Notes under the pieces: generated by a model
What the model saw: only the letters and a program-made list of their open reading frames with translations
Databases searched by the model: none
Told to the model about the DNA's origin: nothing
Shown: positions 8,219-15,052 of the stretch, piece after piece
Numbering within the stretch: the stretch's first letter is position 1
Layout of the letters: the number at the start of each line of letters is the position of its first letter
Source: Clostridia bacterium
Lineage (GTDB): Bacteria > Bacillota > Clostridia > Oscillospirales > Acutalibacteraceae
Length of the DNA: 35,823 bases
Direction of reading: 5' to 3'
NCBI GenBank assembly: GCA_017429345.1
Contig: JAFRPB010000048.1
Span: 1-35,823, forward strand
Made by a program: the position numbers and the translations under genes

Positions 8219-9328
8219 ATGAAGAATAGATTATTAATGACCGTTATCTTTGCATCGGCGCTTTTTTTGCTGTTGACCTGTCCTGTAAGGGCGGCGAACG
8301 CGGAGATTTACGATGAGACCGGAGCGGCGGATAATTTCGATCTTCTTGATGAAGAGACAAAACGAATTTTGTCTGCTGTCGGCGCGGATCTCTCGGATCC
8401 TTCTTCCGTCACGGAGATATCGCCGTCCCGTGTTCTGCATACAGCGCTGACATTATTTATCGACGGGTTCGGCAATGCAGGAGCGCAGCTTTCTCTTCTG
8501 ATCGGTATGATACTGTTGTTTGCCGTTGTTTCGCAGTTCCTGCCGCAGCATGAGACCGGCGGCGCGATTACTGTGCTCACAATGTTCGGTTTCGCTGCGG
8601 TGGAATTGCCTGTTGTAACAGATCTTGTCAGAAGCGTTCTGAGTGCGGTCGAAACTGTTTCCGTGTTCGTAAAAACGATGATTCCGTGGATGGGCGTTAT
8701 CGTTGCGTCCGCCGGCGCCCCGGCTTCTTCTGCTGCGCTGACCGGAGCGGCGGTCGGATGCGCGCAGGTGGTGACGGCGGCGGTGGATTATCTCTTTGTG
8801 CCGTTGACAGGGTCTTACGGCGCGATCGTACTGTCGGGCGCGGCGGACGAAATGTTTTCTCTTGACAGATGCGCGCGTCTGTTAAAAAAGGTTTTTGTTA
8901 TTTGCCTCGGCGGCGCGGCATTGATCTTTGTCGGCGTTCTTTCCCTGCGCGGGGTTGCGGCGAGGGCTGCGGATTCGCTCGCTTTCAAAGGTGCGAAATT
9001 CCTGATCGGCGGCCTTGTTCCGGTTGTCGGCGGCGCGATGAGCGACGGATTGAGTACGATGACCGCATCTCTGAATGCCGTGAACGACGCAGTCGGCGCG
9101 TTGGGAATTGCCGCAATCGGTATCTTGATCCTGCCGCCGCTTTTGAAGGTATTGACCCATAGAGCAGTGCTCTGGTGCGCTTCGCTTGCAGGAGAGCTTG
9201 CCGGTCTTGAAAGAGGACAGTCATTTTTATCCGGGATCTCGGAGTTATTAAGCATGCTCAATATCTTATTGCTATTTGACGGATTCGTTTTTATATGTGC
9301 GCTCGGTCTTCTGATCGGAGCGTCATAA
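8219..9328 (+). CDS. spoIIIAE: Stage III sporulation protein AE
   Basis: A 369-residue polytopic membrane protein. It begins with a signal-like segment (LLMTVIFASALFLLLTCPVRA), followed by a short acidic extracytoplasmic stretch and then about seven hydrophobic helices, matching SpoIIIAE. Segments such as GGLVPVVGGAMSDGLST and AVGALGIAAIGILILPPLLK are typical of the family. In B. subtilis it is the largest membrane subunit of the SpoIIIA complex. It is positioned directly after spoIIIAD. Confidence 0.95.
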   Translation: MKNRLLMTVIFASALFLLLTCPVRAANAEIYDETGAADNFDLLDEETKRILSAVGADLSDPSSVTEISPSRVLHTALTLFIDGFGNAGAQLSLLIGMILLFAVVSQFLPQHETGGAITVLTMFGFAAVELPVVTDLVRSVLSAVETVSVFVKTMIPWMGVIVASAGAPASSAALTGAAVGCAQVVTAAVDYLFVPLTGSYGAIVLSGAADEMFSLDRCARLLKKVFVICLGGAALIFVGVLSLRGVAARAADSLAFKGAKFLIGGLVPVVGGAMSDGLSTMTASLNAVNDAVGALGIAAIGILILPPLLKVLTHRAVLWCASLAGELAGLERGQSFLSGISELLSMLNILLLFDGFVFICALGLLIGAS

Positions 9329-9393
9329 TCACATCAGGTAAAAGAAAAAAAGGGTATAAAATGAATTCTATTGCGAACAGAGGTGAAATAATC

Positions 9394-9846
9394 ATGGATT
9401 TAGGTGTAGTTGCGAAGGAATTATGTTTATGCGCTATCGGATGCGCGGTGATCGGAAGACTCATTCCGCGGGGCAATCTGAAGAAATACGGAACGTCGAT
9501 TCTCGGCGTTTTTCTTCTGCTGATACTGTTTTTGCCTGTCGGCAGAATCATAAAACAAAACATTAACGTTCCGGAATTGCAGCAGAATCCGGAAGAGAAG
9601 AGAATAGATACTGAAAACTTAATTGCCGATACAGTAAAAAAACAGACGGAAAAGAGTTTGGAAGACGCTTTGAATAAAGCGGGAATCACATTTGATTATG
9701 TTGCAGTGGATTGTCATATCGACGAAGACGGCGTCATAAATATAGATCATGTGCATATATCGACAGACGAAGTCAAAAGAGCCGAAAAGCTCCTTGCTCA
9801 AGAATTCGGGATCGGAGAAGAATTATGCGATTTCAACAGATCGTGA
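9394..9846 (+). CDS. spoIIIAF: Stage III sporulation protein AF
   Basis: About 150 residues. Two membrane helices near the N terminus (LCLCAIGCAVIGRLI and SILGVFLLLILFLPVG) are followed by a hydrophilic domain, the SpoIIIAF layout. Two in-frame starts compete. ATG 9394 has GAGGTGA 8 nt upstream and is preferred; ATG 9361 would add 11 residues. Either way the protein is short compared with the roughly 200 residues of B. subtilis SpoIIIAF, with the reduction in the C-terminal domain. The 3' end overlaps spoIIIAG by 22 nt. Confidence 0.9.
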   Translation: MDLGVVAKELCLCAIGCAVIGRLIPRGNLKKYGTSILGVFLLLILFLPVGRIIKQNINVPELQQNPEEKRIDTENLIADTVKKQTEKSLEDALNKAGITFDYVAVDCHIDEDGVINIDHVHISTDEVKRAEKLLAQEFGIGEELCDFNRS

Positions 9847-10343
9847 CGGTTTTTAAAGAGAAAAAACTGCTCTTAATCATAGCTCTGGGATCGCTCGGCG
9901 TGATTATGCTGTTATTCTCAGAGCTCGGCGAATATACAAAAGCAAGGCAACCGGCAACAGATGAAAAAGCAGACGCCGAAAAGTATACCGCTTACGCGGA
10001 AGAAAAACTGACCGCGCTGATCACGCAGATCCGCGGAGCGGGAAAAGCGAAGGTAATGATAACGCTTGAATCAACGGGAGAGAGTTATTATGCCTTCGAT
10101 ACAGAATCGGAATCGTCGACCGGTGAGAAAACGGCGCAGCAGTCGGAGCAATCAAAGGTCGCGGCTGCTTCGGACGGCGGTCTGAAGACAAGTCAGCGTG
10201 AGCCTGAAATCCGCGGCGTCGCCGTGATCTGCGAAGGCGCCGGGAGCGATGAAGTGAAGAGAGAGGTTACGGAAACAGTCAGAGCGGCGCTCGGCGTAAG
10301 CCGGGATAGAATATATGTCGCACAAATGCAGAAAAAAGAATAA
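9825..10343 (+). CDS. spoIIIAG: Stage III sporulation protein AG
   Basis: About 172 residues. A single N-terminal membrane helix (LLLIIALGSLGVIMLLFSEL) is followed by an extracytoplasmic ring-building domain. The sequence IRGAGKAKVMITLESTGESYYAF and the later EIRGVAVICEGAGSD are the recognisable SpoIIIAG signatures. In B. subtilis this protein forms the large ring of the channel. ATG 9825 follows GGAGA by about 7 nt; the open frame upstream is an out-of-frame shadow of spoIIIAF. A Ser/Glu/Gln-rich insertion lies between the two halves of the domain, as is common in the family. Confidence 0.95.
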   Translation: MRFQQIVTVFKEKKLLLIIALGSLGVIMLLFSELGEYTKARQPATDEKADAEKYTAYAEEKLTALITQIRGAGKAKVMITLESTGESYYAFDTESESSTGEKTAQQSEQSKVAAASDGGLKTSQREPEIRGVAVICEGAGSDEVKREVTETVRAALGVSRDRIYVAQMQKKE

Positions 10344-10357
10344 GACGGAGGATTGAA

Positions 10358-10903
10358 ATGAGTAAACTGATGAAAAAAAGACAGCTTATACTGTCGGTGA
10401 TGATTGTCGCGCTCGCGGCGGCGGTATTCGCAAACTGGTACTTTACAAAACCGAAAACAACGCCTGTTTCCGGGGTGGAAGGCGCGACGCAGGCGCGTCA
10501 GGAAAATGACGGTGAAGCGCTGAATGTGGATTCTCCGTCCGTCGGAAACGCGACGGATTATTTCGCGGCGGTTCGCCTGCAGAGGGATACCGCGCGGGAC
10601 GCGGCGCTGCGGAACGTAAAGGACGTGATGTCAAACCTCGGCGCGATCGACGAACAAACCGTGGGAAAAGCAAAACAGACGCTCGATGAAATCACGGAGA
10701 ATATTAAACTTGAATCCGATATCGAAGCTCTTGTAAGCGCGAAAACCGGCACGGACTGCGTAGCGGTAATCAATGAAGACGCGATTCAGATAGTTGTACC
10801 GAAGCAGATCATTGACGAAACGCTTGTTTTGCGGATCAGCGATATCGTGCTGGATAATTCCGATATCAGGGCGGATAATATCAAGATCATCGGGGCGGAG
10901 TGA
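10358..10903 (+). CDS. spoIIIAH: Stage III sporulation protein AH
   Basis: A 181-residue protein with one N-terminal membrane helix (LILSVMIVALAAAVFANWYF) and a C-terminal ring-building domain. SpoIIIAH pairs with forespore SpoIIQ across the intermembrane space. The helical stretch YFAAVRLQRDTARDAALRN and the C-terminal CVAVINEDAIQIVVP are typical of the family. It is the last gene of the eight-gene operon, with GGAGG ahead of the start. No clear terminator follows; the next 200 nt hold repeats. Confidence 0.95.
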   Translation: MSKLMKKRQLILSVMIVALAAAVFANWYFTKPKTTPVSGVEGATQARQENDGEALNVDSPSVGNATDYFAAVRLQRDTARDAALRNVKDVMSNLGAIDEQTVGKAKQTLDEITENIKLESDIEALVSAKTGTDCVAVINEDAIQIVVPKQIIDETLVLRISDIVLDNSDIRADNIKIIGAE

Positions 10904-10931
10904 ATTCCGATTTGTCGGGATGTGTTGTTCG

Positions 10932-11060
10932 CGGATATCGGGGATCGGGGATCGGATATCGTGCTGGAACCGCGGCTCAAATCATAGAATTAACGCTGTG
11001 AATACAAAAGAAAGAATATTTTTACAAGCACGATTCGCGAGATCCGATACCCGATATCCG
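10932..11060. repeat. Inverted repeat of 34-bp arms built of 7-bp words
   Basis: The left arm 10932-10965 and right arm 11027-11060 are imperfect inverted copies, identical over the outer 11 bp and inner 8 bp. Each arm is itself made of 7-bp words: ATATCGG, GGATCGG, GGATCGG on the left and AGATCCG, ATACCCG, ATATCCG on the right. The 61-nt core has no gene. It stands at the junction between the spoIIIA operon and the accessory glycosylation block. Confidence 0.8.
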
Positions 11061-11100
11061 AAATTCTGGTTTAACGGCCTCGCCGTTAAATCAGAATTTC
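11060..11100. repeat. 41-nt near-perfect palindrome
   Basis: Arms 11060-11079 and 11081-11100 pair over 20 positions with two mismatches around a single central base. It directly abuts the 34-bp inverted repeat and ends 3 nt before the -35 hexamer of the next gene. No T tract follows on either strand, so it is not an obvious intrinsic terminator. Confidence 0.8.
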
Positions 11101-11103
11101 CTG

Positions 11104-11132
11104 TTGAATTTTACGTCTTCCTATGGTAAAAT
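11104..11132 (+). promoter_or_regulatory. Probable extended -10 sigma-A promoter of the GT2 gene
   Basis: TTGAAT, exactly 17 nt, then TAAAAT preceded by TG at the extended -10 position. The predicted transcript would start near 11139, about 25 nt before the glycosyltransferase ATG. Confidence 0.75.
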
Positions 11133-11163
11133 ATCCGCAGAAAATTTCCGGGAGGCGAAAACG

Positions 11164-12108
11164 ATGGGCGACGTATTATACTTTGTGATACCTTGTTATT
11201 ATGACGAGGATACGCTTCTCGTTACCGCGCCGATTCTTGAAAAAAAACTGCTCTCGTTGATTGAATCCGGAAAAATCAGCGAAGAAAGCCGGATTCTTTT
11301 TGTAAACGACGGCTCAACCGACGGAACGTGGGATACGATAAAAAGCATTCAAAAAAAATCTGAGCGCTTTATCGGTTTGAATCTTGCGCGCAATTCAGGA
11401 GCGCAGAACGCGATGATCGCCGGTCTGTCTTACGCGAGAAAAAAAGCCGACGTCACGATCACGATGGACAGCGACCTGCAGGATGATATCAATGCTGTCG
11501 ACGAAATGCTCGATCGTTATTATGATGGCTGCGACATGGTTTTCGGCGTTCGAAGCGCACGAAAAAGAGACCGTTTTATTGAAAAATTTACTTCCGAAGC
11601 GTTTTATTCCTTTATGGGAAGGTTCAATCCGCGGATGATACGTGAGCATGCGAATTATCGGCTGATGAATAAAAAAGCGCTGGATATGCTGCTTGAATAC
11701 GACGAGGAATCTTTTTTCATGCCGGTGCTCGTAACTTCTTTGGGACTGAAAACGGCCGTAGTTTACCATGAACGTTTCCCACGCGCCGCTGGAACGTCGA
11801 ATTACAACTTTCGTCGGCGGCTCAGACTCGGCGCGGACGCCGCGATTTCACATACTTCCGCTCCTGTCGGGATTTTTTCCGTTCTTGCATTGATCTGCTT
11901 GCTGATGTTTGTTGTGTTCGCAGTGTTATGGATCGCGTTCAGCGTTCGTGACGGCGTGTTTCATATGGGCCTGTGCCTGTTTACATCGCTGTTTTTGATC
12001 TGTTTTATTCTGAACGCGTGTCTGCGCATCCTCGGCGAATACCTGTATAAAACTTTGATACAGGCAAAGAAACGTCCTTTATATCAGATTGATGATATTA
12101 TCGAATGA
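11164..12108 (+). CDS. Family 2 glycosyltransferase, DPM1/GtrB-like membrane protein
   Basis: About 314 residues. The N-terminal GT-A domain has FVIPCYYDED, FVNDGSTDGTWD and the metal-binding MDSDLQDD. Two membrane helices follow (FSVLALICLLMFVVFAVLWIAF portion near residue 235 and LCLFTSLFLICFILNACL near 270). This layout matches DPM1/GtrB-type enzymes, which transfer a sugar from a nucleotide sugar to a polyprenyl phosphate at the cytoplasmic face. The acceptor and sugar cannot be read from the sequence. The start ATG 11164 follows GGGAGG by 8 nt; an upstream open extension is not supported. The gene has its own promoter and converges on the dTDP-sugar operon through a shared terminator. 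Confidence 0.88.
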   Translation: MGDVLYFVIPCYYDEDTLLVTAPILEKKLLSLIESGKISEESRILFVNDGSTDGTWDTIKSIQKKSERFIGLNLARNSGAQNAMIAGLSYARKKADVTITMDSDLQDDINAVDEMLDRYYDGCDMVFGVRSARKRDRFIEKFTSEAFYSFMGRFNPRMIREHANYRLMNKKALDMLLEYDEESFFMPVLVTSLGLKTAVVYHERFPRAAGTSNYNFRRRLRLGADAAISHTSAPVGIFSVLALICLLMFVVFAVLWIAFSVRDGVFHMGLCLFTSLFLICFILNACLRILGEYLYKTLIQAKKRPLYQIDDIIE

Positions 12109-12167
12109 TATCGTGAAGTCGCAGGCGCACGAACGGAGTTATGGATTCTGTTGAAGTAAATACAAAA

Positions 12168-12203
12168 AGAGATGCGAGGGTAATCCCAGCATCTCTTTAT
12201 TTT
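12168..12203. terminator. Bidirectional terminator between convergent genes
   Basis: The 8-bp stem AGAGATGC (12168-12175) / GCATCTCT (12189-12196) has TTATTTT after it on the plus strand and a run of A (T on the minus strand) before it. It can therefore end both the GT2 transcript and the minus-strand dTDP-sugar operon. Confidence 0.85.
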
Positions 12204-12244
12204 CATGGCAATGCCGAATCATTCGATTATTTGTGTCTGATCGT

Positions 12245-13228
12245 TTATGTACGACCGATCAGCGGTTTCCACCATTGAGAATTGTTTTTATACCACTGAA
12301 CTGTTTCCGAAATACCTGTTTCAAAATCATGCATCGGACGCCAGCCGAGCTCGCGTTCAAGCTTGTCTGCGTTGATCGCGTAGCGCAGGTCATGCCCCTT
12401 GCGGTCGGCGACGTGGGCGATCAGCGATTCCGGCTTACCGAGCACGCGCAGGATCGTTTTTACCACGTCGATATTGCGCACCTCGCAGTTGCCGCCCACG
12501 TTGTAGACCTCTCCGGGCGTACCTTTTTCGAGAATCAGATCGACGGCGCTGCAATGATCGTCCACATGCAGCCAGTCGCGGATGTTGAGGCCTGTTCCGT
12601 ATACGGGCAGCGGACGGTCGTTCATTGCGTTGATCGTCATAAGCGGGATCAGTTTTTCGGGAAACTGAAACCTGCCGTAATTATTCGAACAGCGCGATAC
12701 AGTCGCAGGCAGACCGTAGGTACGGCAATACGCCGTAGTGAGAAGATCCGCTCCGGCCTTCGAGGCGGAGTAAGGCGAGGATGCGCGAATCTGAGAGCTC
12801 TCGCTGAATTGCAGATCCGGACGGTCAAGCGGAAGATCTCCATAGACTTCATCTGTGGAAATCTGGTGAAACCGAACGTTCCCGAAAGCGCGGCATGCGT
12901 CCATAAGGACCTGCGTGCCGAGAATATTCGTGCGCAAAAATACGCCGGGGTCGGCGATCGAACGGTCAACATGACTTTCCGCGGCAAAATTGACGACAGC
13001 GTCGGGTTTTTCCTGCTCGAAAACGCGGTATACCGCTTCACTGTCGCAGATATCCGCCTGAACGAAACGGAAATTTTTATCGTGCATCAGCGGCGCGAGC
13101 GTCTCCAAATTGCCGCAGTAGGTCAGCTTATCAAGGCAGACAACGCGCCTGTCCGGATGTTTGTTTAAATAGTAAAATAGAAAATTGCTTCCGATAAAAC
13201 CGGCGCCGCCGGTAACGAGAACGGTCAT
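12245..13228 (-). CDS. rfbB: dTDP-glucose 4,6-dehydratase (RmlB/RfbB)
   Basis: A 327-residue extended short-chain dehydrogenase. It has the N-terminal NAD-binding TGGAGFIGSNF, the family motif STDEVYG, the catalytic YSASK (Y153, K157), and the later NNYGRFQFPEKLIPL and RDWLHVDDH stretches typical of RmlB. It converts dTDP-glucose to dTDP-4-keto-6-deoxyglucose, the common precursor of rhamnose and amino-deoxysugars. It is the last gene of a three-gene minus-strand operon and overlaps the upstream cupin gene by 4 nt (ATGA), so translation is probably coupled. No glucose-1-phosphate thymidylyltransferase (rmlA) is present in the window; dTDP-glucose must come from another locus. Confidence 0.95.
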   Translation of the reverse strand: MTVLVTGGAGFIGSNFLFYYLNKHPDRRVVCLDKLTYCGNLETLAPLMHDKNFRFVQADICDSEAVYRVFEQEKPDAVVNFAAESHVDRSIADPGVFLRTNILGTQVLMDACRAFGNVRFHQISTDEVYGDLPLDRPDLQFSESSQIRASSPYSASKAGADLLTTAYCRTYGLPATVSRCSNNYGRFQFPEKLIPLMTINAMNDRPLPVYGTGLNIRDWLHVDDHCSAVDLILEKGTPGEVYNVGGNCEVRNIDVVKTILRVLGKPESLIAHVADRKGHDLRYAINADKLERELGWRPMHDFETGISETVQWYKNNSQWWKPLIGRT

Positions 13229-13629
13229 TTGAGCTCAGAGTTCCTTTCACGGTGAAATTCTTCGCGGTCCCAGATGTAGTCTTTGTCGCTGAACGGCGCG
13301 TCGGAAAGAACCGCGAGGACCGTGCCCGGAACGAAATCGTGGATATCCCGCCAGGTGTTTTCCGGAATATAGAGCGCCGTCGTCGGCTCGTTCAGTATGA
13401 AAGATTCTTCGATTCTGCCGTCATCGACGCTCACGCCGCACGCGCCCGTGAGGCAGACGACGAGTTCCTTGTGCCGGTAGGCATGTCTTCCGCGGTGCGC
13501 ATCGGCGGGCAGGTCGTAAAGAAAGAAGGCGCGCCGGATGTTAAACGGCGCGTCGGCGCACTCCTCTACGGCGGTCAGGCTGCCGCGTTCGCCCGCAAAT
13601 GTGGGAAGTTTGATATATTTTCCTGCCAT
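13225..13629 (-). CDS. WxcM/FdtA/QdtA-like cupin, probable dTDP-4-keto-6-deoxyglucose 3,4-ketoisomerase
   Basis: A 134-residue single-cupin protein. The family signatures GERGSLTAVEE, FNIRRAFFLYDLP, RGRHAYRH, VDDG and TWRDIHDF are visible. Characterised FdtA/QdtA enzymes move the keto group of dTDP-4-keto-6-deoxyglucose from C4 to C3, giving the aminotransferase substrate. The usual HxH pair of the active site reads H49-A-Y51 here, so the second histidine is replaced by tyrosine; Y38 is kept. The start ATG 13629 follows AAGGAG by 7 nt; the longer frame from 13665 is unlikely. It lies between the aminotransferase and rfbB in one operon, which supports a role in the same sugar pathway. Confidence 0.82.
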   Translation of the reverse strand: MAGKYIKLPTFAGERGSLTAVEECADAPFNIRRAFFLYDLPADAHRGRHAYRHKELVVCLTGACGVSVDDGRIEESFILNEPTTALYIPENTWRDIHDFVPGTVLAVLSDAPFSDKDYIWDREEFHRERNSELK

Positions 13630-13669
13630 ACCTGTCTCCTTATACTGCAATTCTTCGGACCGCACGATA

Positions 13670-14761
13670 TCAGAACCGGTTCAGAAGACCGATAATGCAA
13701 TCGAGTTCTTCTTCCGTAAGACCGACATAGCTTGGCAGCGAAAGAACCGTACGAGCGTATTTTTCCGTTACGGGCAGGCTGCCCGGCACAAGTCCGAGAA
13801 CGGAATACGCTCCGGAAAGATGCGGCGGCACGGGGTAGTGGATCATGGTGCCGACGCCGTTTTCTTTGAGATACGCCGCAAGCGCATCGCGTTCTTCGCA
13901 CCGCACGACGTACTGGTGCCAGACGTTGTACGTGTCCGGCTGCGGCACGGGGAGAATGAGCTTCGCGTTTCTGATCCCGTCGGAATAGCGGCGGGCGATG
14001 CGGTTCTTTTCTTCGTTCAGCTCGTCCATGTGCGCAAGACGCACGCGCAGTAATCCCGCCTGAAGTTCGTCAAGCCGGGAATTCGTCCCGACGACGCTGT
14101 TATAATATTTCTTCTCGCTGCCGTAGTTGCGGAACACGCGGATCTTTTCGTCAAGAGATGCGTCGTTCGTGACGATCGCGCCGCCGTCGCCGAAACAACC
14201 GAGGTTCTTTGTCGGATAAAAAGAGAAACAGCCCGCGTTTCCGAACGACCCTGCGCGTTTGCCTTTATACTCGGCGCCGTGTGACTGTGCGCAGTCCTCA
14301 ACGAGCAGAAGACCGTGCCTTTCACAGAAGGCGACGATCGGGTCCATCGGCGTCATCATGCCGTAAAGATGCGTGACGAGCACGGCTTTCGTGTGCGGAG
14401 AAAGGCGTTTTTCGAGTTCGTCTGCGCTCAGTGCGAAATGCGCGTCGGGCTCGGCGAATACAGGCGAAGCGCCGGCCGCGGTGATCGCCATCACGCCCGC
14501 GATGAAGGTGTTGCCCTGCACGATCACCTCGTCGCCTTCGCCCACGCCGAGCAGGTGCAGCGCGATGCGGATCGCGTCGAGCCCCGTCCCGACGCTCGTG
14601 CAGTGCGCAACACCGCAGTACGCCGCAAATTCCCGTTCAAAAGCTTCGACTTCTTTGCCGAGCACATAAAAGCCGGAACGCAGCACGTCCAGCGCTTTTT
14701 GCTCGTATTCCGCCTGATGCATCTGAAAAAGCGGCAGAAGGGTGTTTGAGGGGATGGTCAT
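13670..14761 (-). CDS. DegT/DnrJ/EryC1/StrS-family sugar aminotransferase (FdtB/QdtB-like)
   Basis: About 363 residues, PLP-dependent. The Schiff-base lysine is K185 in SFYPTKNLG, preceded by VEDCAQSHGA and followed by GDGGAIVTND and the SRLDELQAGLL signature. With an FdtA/QdtA-like ketoisomerase next to it, the probable reaction is amination of the 3-keto group to give a dTDP-3-amino-3,6-dideoxyhexose. The stereochemistry (Fuc3N or Qui3N type) cannot be read from the sequence. ATG 14761 follows GGAGA; the 16 extra codons upstream are not supported. It is the first gene of the operon. No N-acetyltransferase follows, which would be needed for the acetylated sugar. Confidence 0.88.
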   Translation of the reverse strand: MTIPSNTLLPLFQMHQAEYEQKALDVLRSGFYVLGKEVEAFEREFAAYCGVAHCTSVGTGLDAIRIALHLLGVGEGDEVIVQGNTFIAGVMAITAAGASPVFAEPDAHFALSADELEKRLSPHTKAVLVTHLYGMMTPMDPIVAFCERHGLLLVEDCAQSHGAEYKGKRAGSFGNAGCFSFYPTKNLGCFGDGGAIVTNDASLDEKIRVFRNYGSEKKYYNSVVGTNSRLDELQAGLLRVRLAHMDELNEEKNRIARRYSDGIRNAKLILPVPQPDTYNVWHQYVVRCEERDALAAYLKENGVGTMIHYPVPPHLSGAYSVLGLVPGSLPVTEKYARTVLSLPSYVGLTEEELDCIIGLLNRF

Positions 14762-14809
14762 GGTTTTCTCCGAATTATGCGGATTTGTTGAGGTCTTCGA
14801 TCTTGTCAA

Positions 14810-15015
14810 AATGAGGAATTAGAAATGAGGAATTAGGAATGTCGGAAGTCGCTTCGCGACTTGATTTATATATTCTAAAAAAATCTTAACGGTATCGAAT
14901 AAACAATGAGGGTAAGGCAAGGCGGCTGAAAATAAAATATACGCCTCTCTATAATTCGGGTACGGGCAGAGCCCGTCCTTCATTCCTCATTTCTCATTCT
15001 TCATTCCTCATTTGT
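14810..15015. repeat. Composite intergenic element with heptamer tracts at both ends
   Basis: The left end 14810-14844 reads as five 7-bp words (AATGAGG, AATTAGA, AATGAGG, AATTAGG, AATGTCG). A perfect 7-bp palindrome with 3-nt loop follows (14846-14862), then an AT-rich core of about 100 nt, a 6-bp palindrome (14962-14976), and the right end 14981-15015 with five words (CATTCCT, CATTTCT, CATTCTT, CATTCCT, CATTTGT). The right words are the reverse complement of the left type. No reading frame is present. Positions 14835-14864 recur exactly, inverted, at 26297-26326. Confidence 0.82.
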
Positions 15016-15052
15016 AACTTCTGCTCTGTCGCACCGAGACAGAGCGGAAGTT
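15016..15052 (-). terminator. Strong hairpin at the end of the sugar transporter gene
   Basis: Arms 15016-15030 and 15038-15052 pair over 15 positions with one G/T mismatch and a 7-nt loop. The hairpin includes the last bases of the transporter gene. On the minus strand no T tract follows, so it may stabilise or attenuate the transcript rather than terminate it in the canonical way. Confidence 0.55.

Noticed and set aside
12233-13168. 311-codon plus-strand frame opposite rfbB
   Set aside because: rfbB on the minus strand has all dehydratase motifs; the plus frame has none and overlaps the terminator region.
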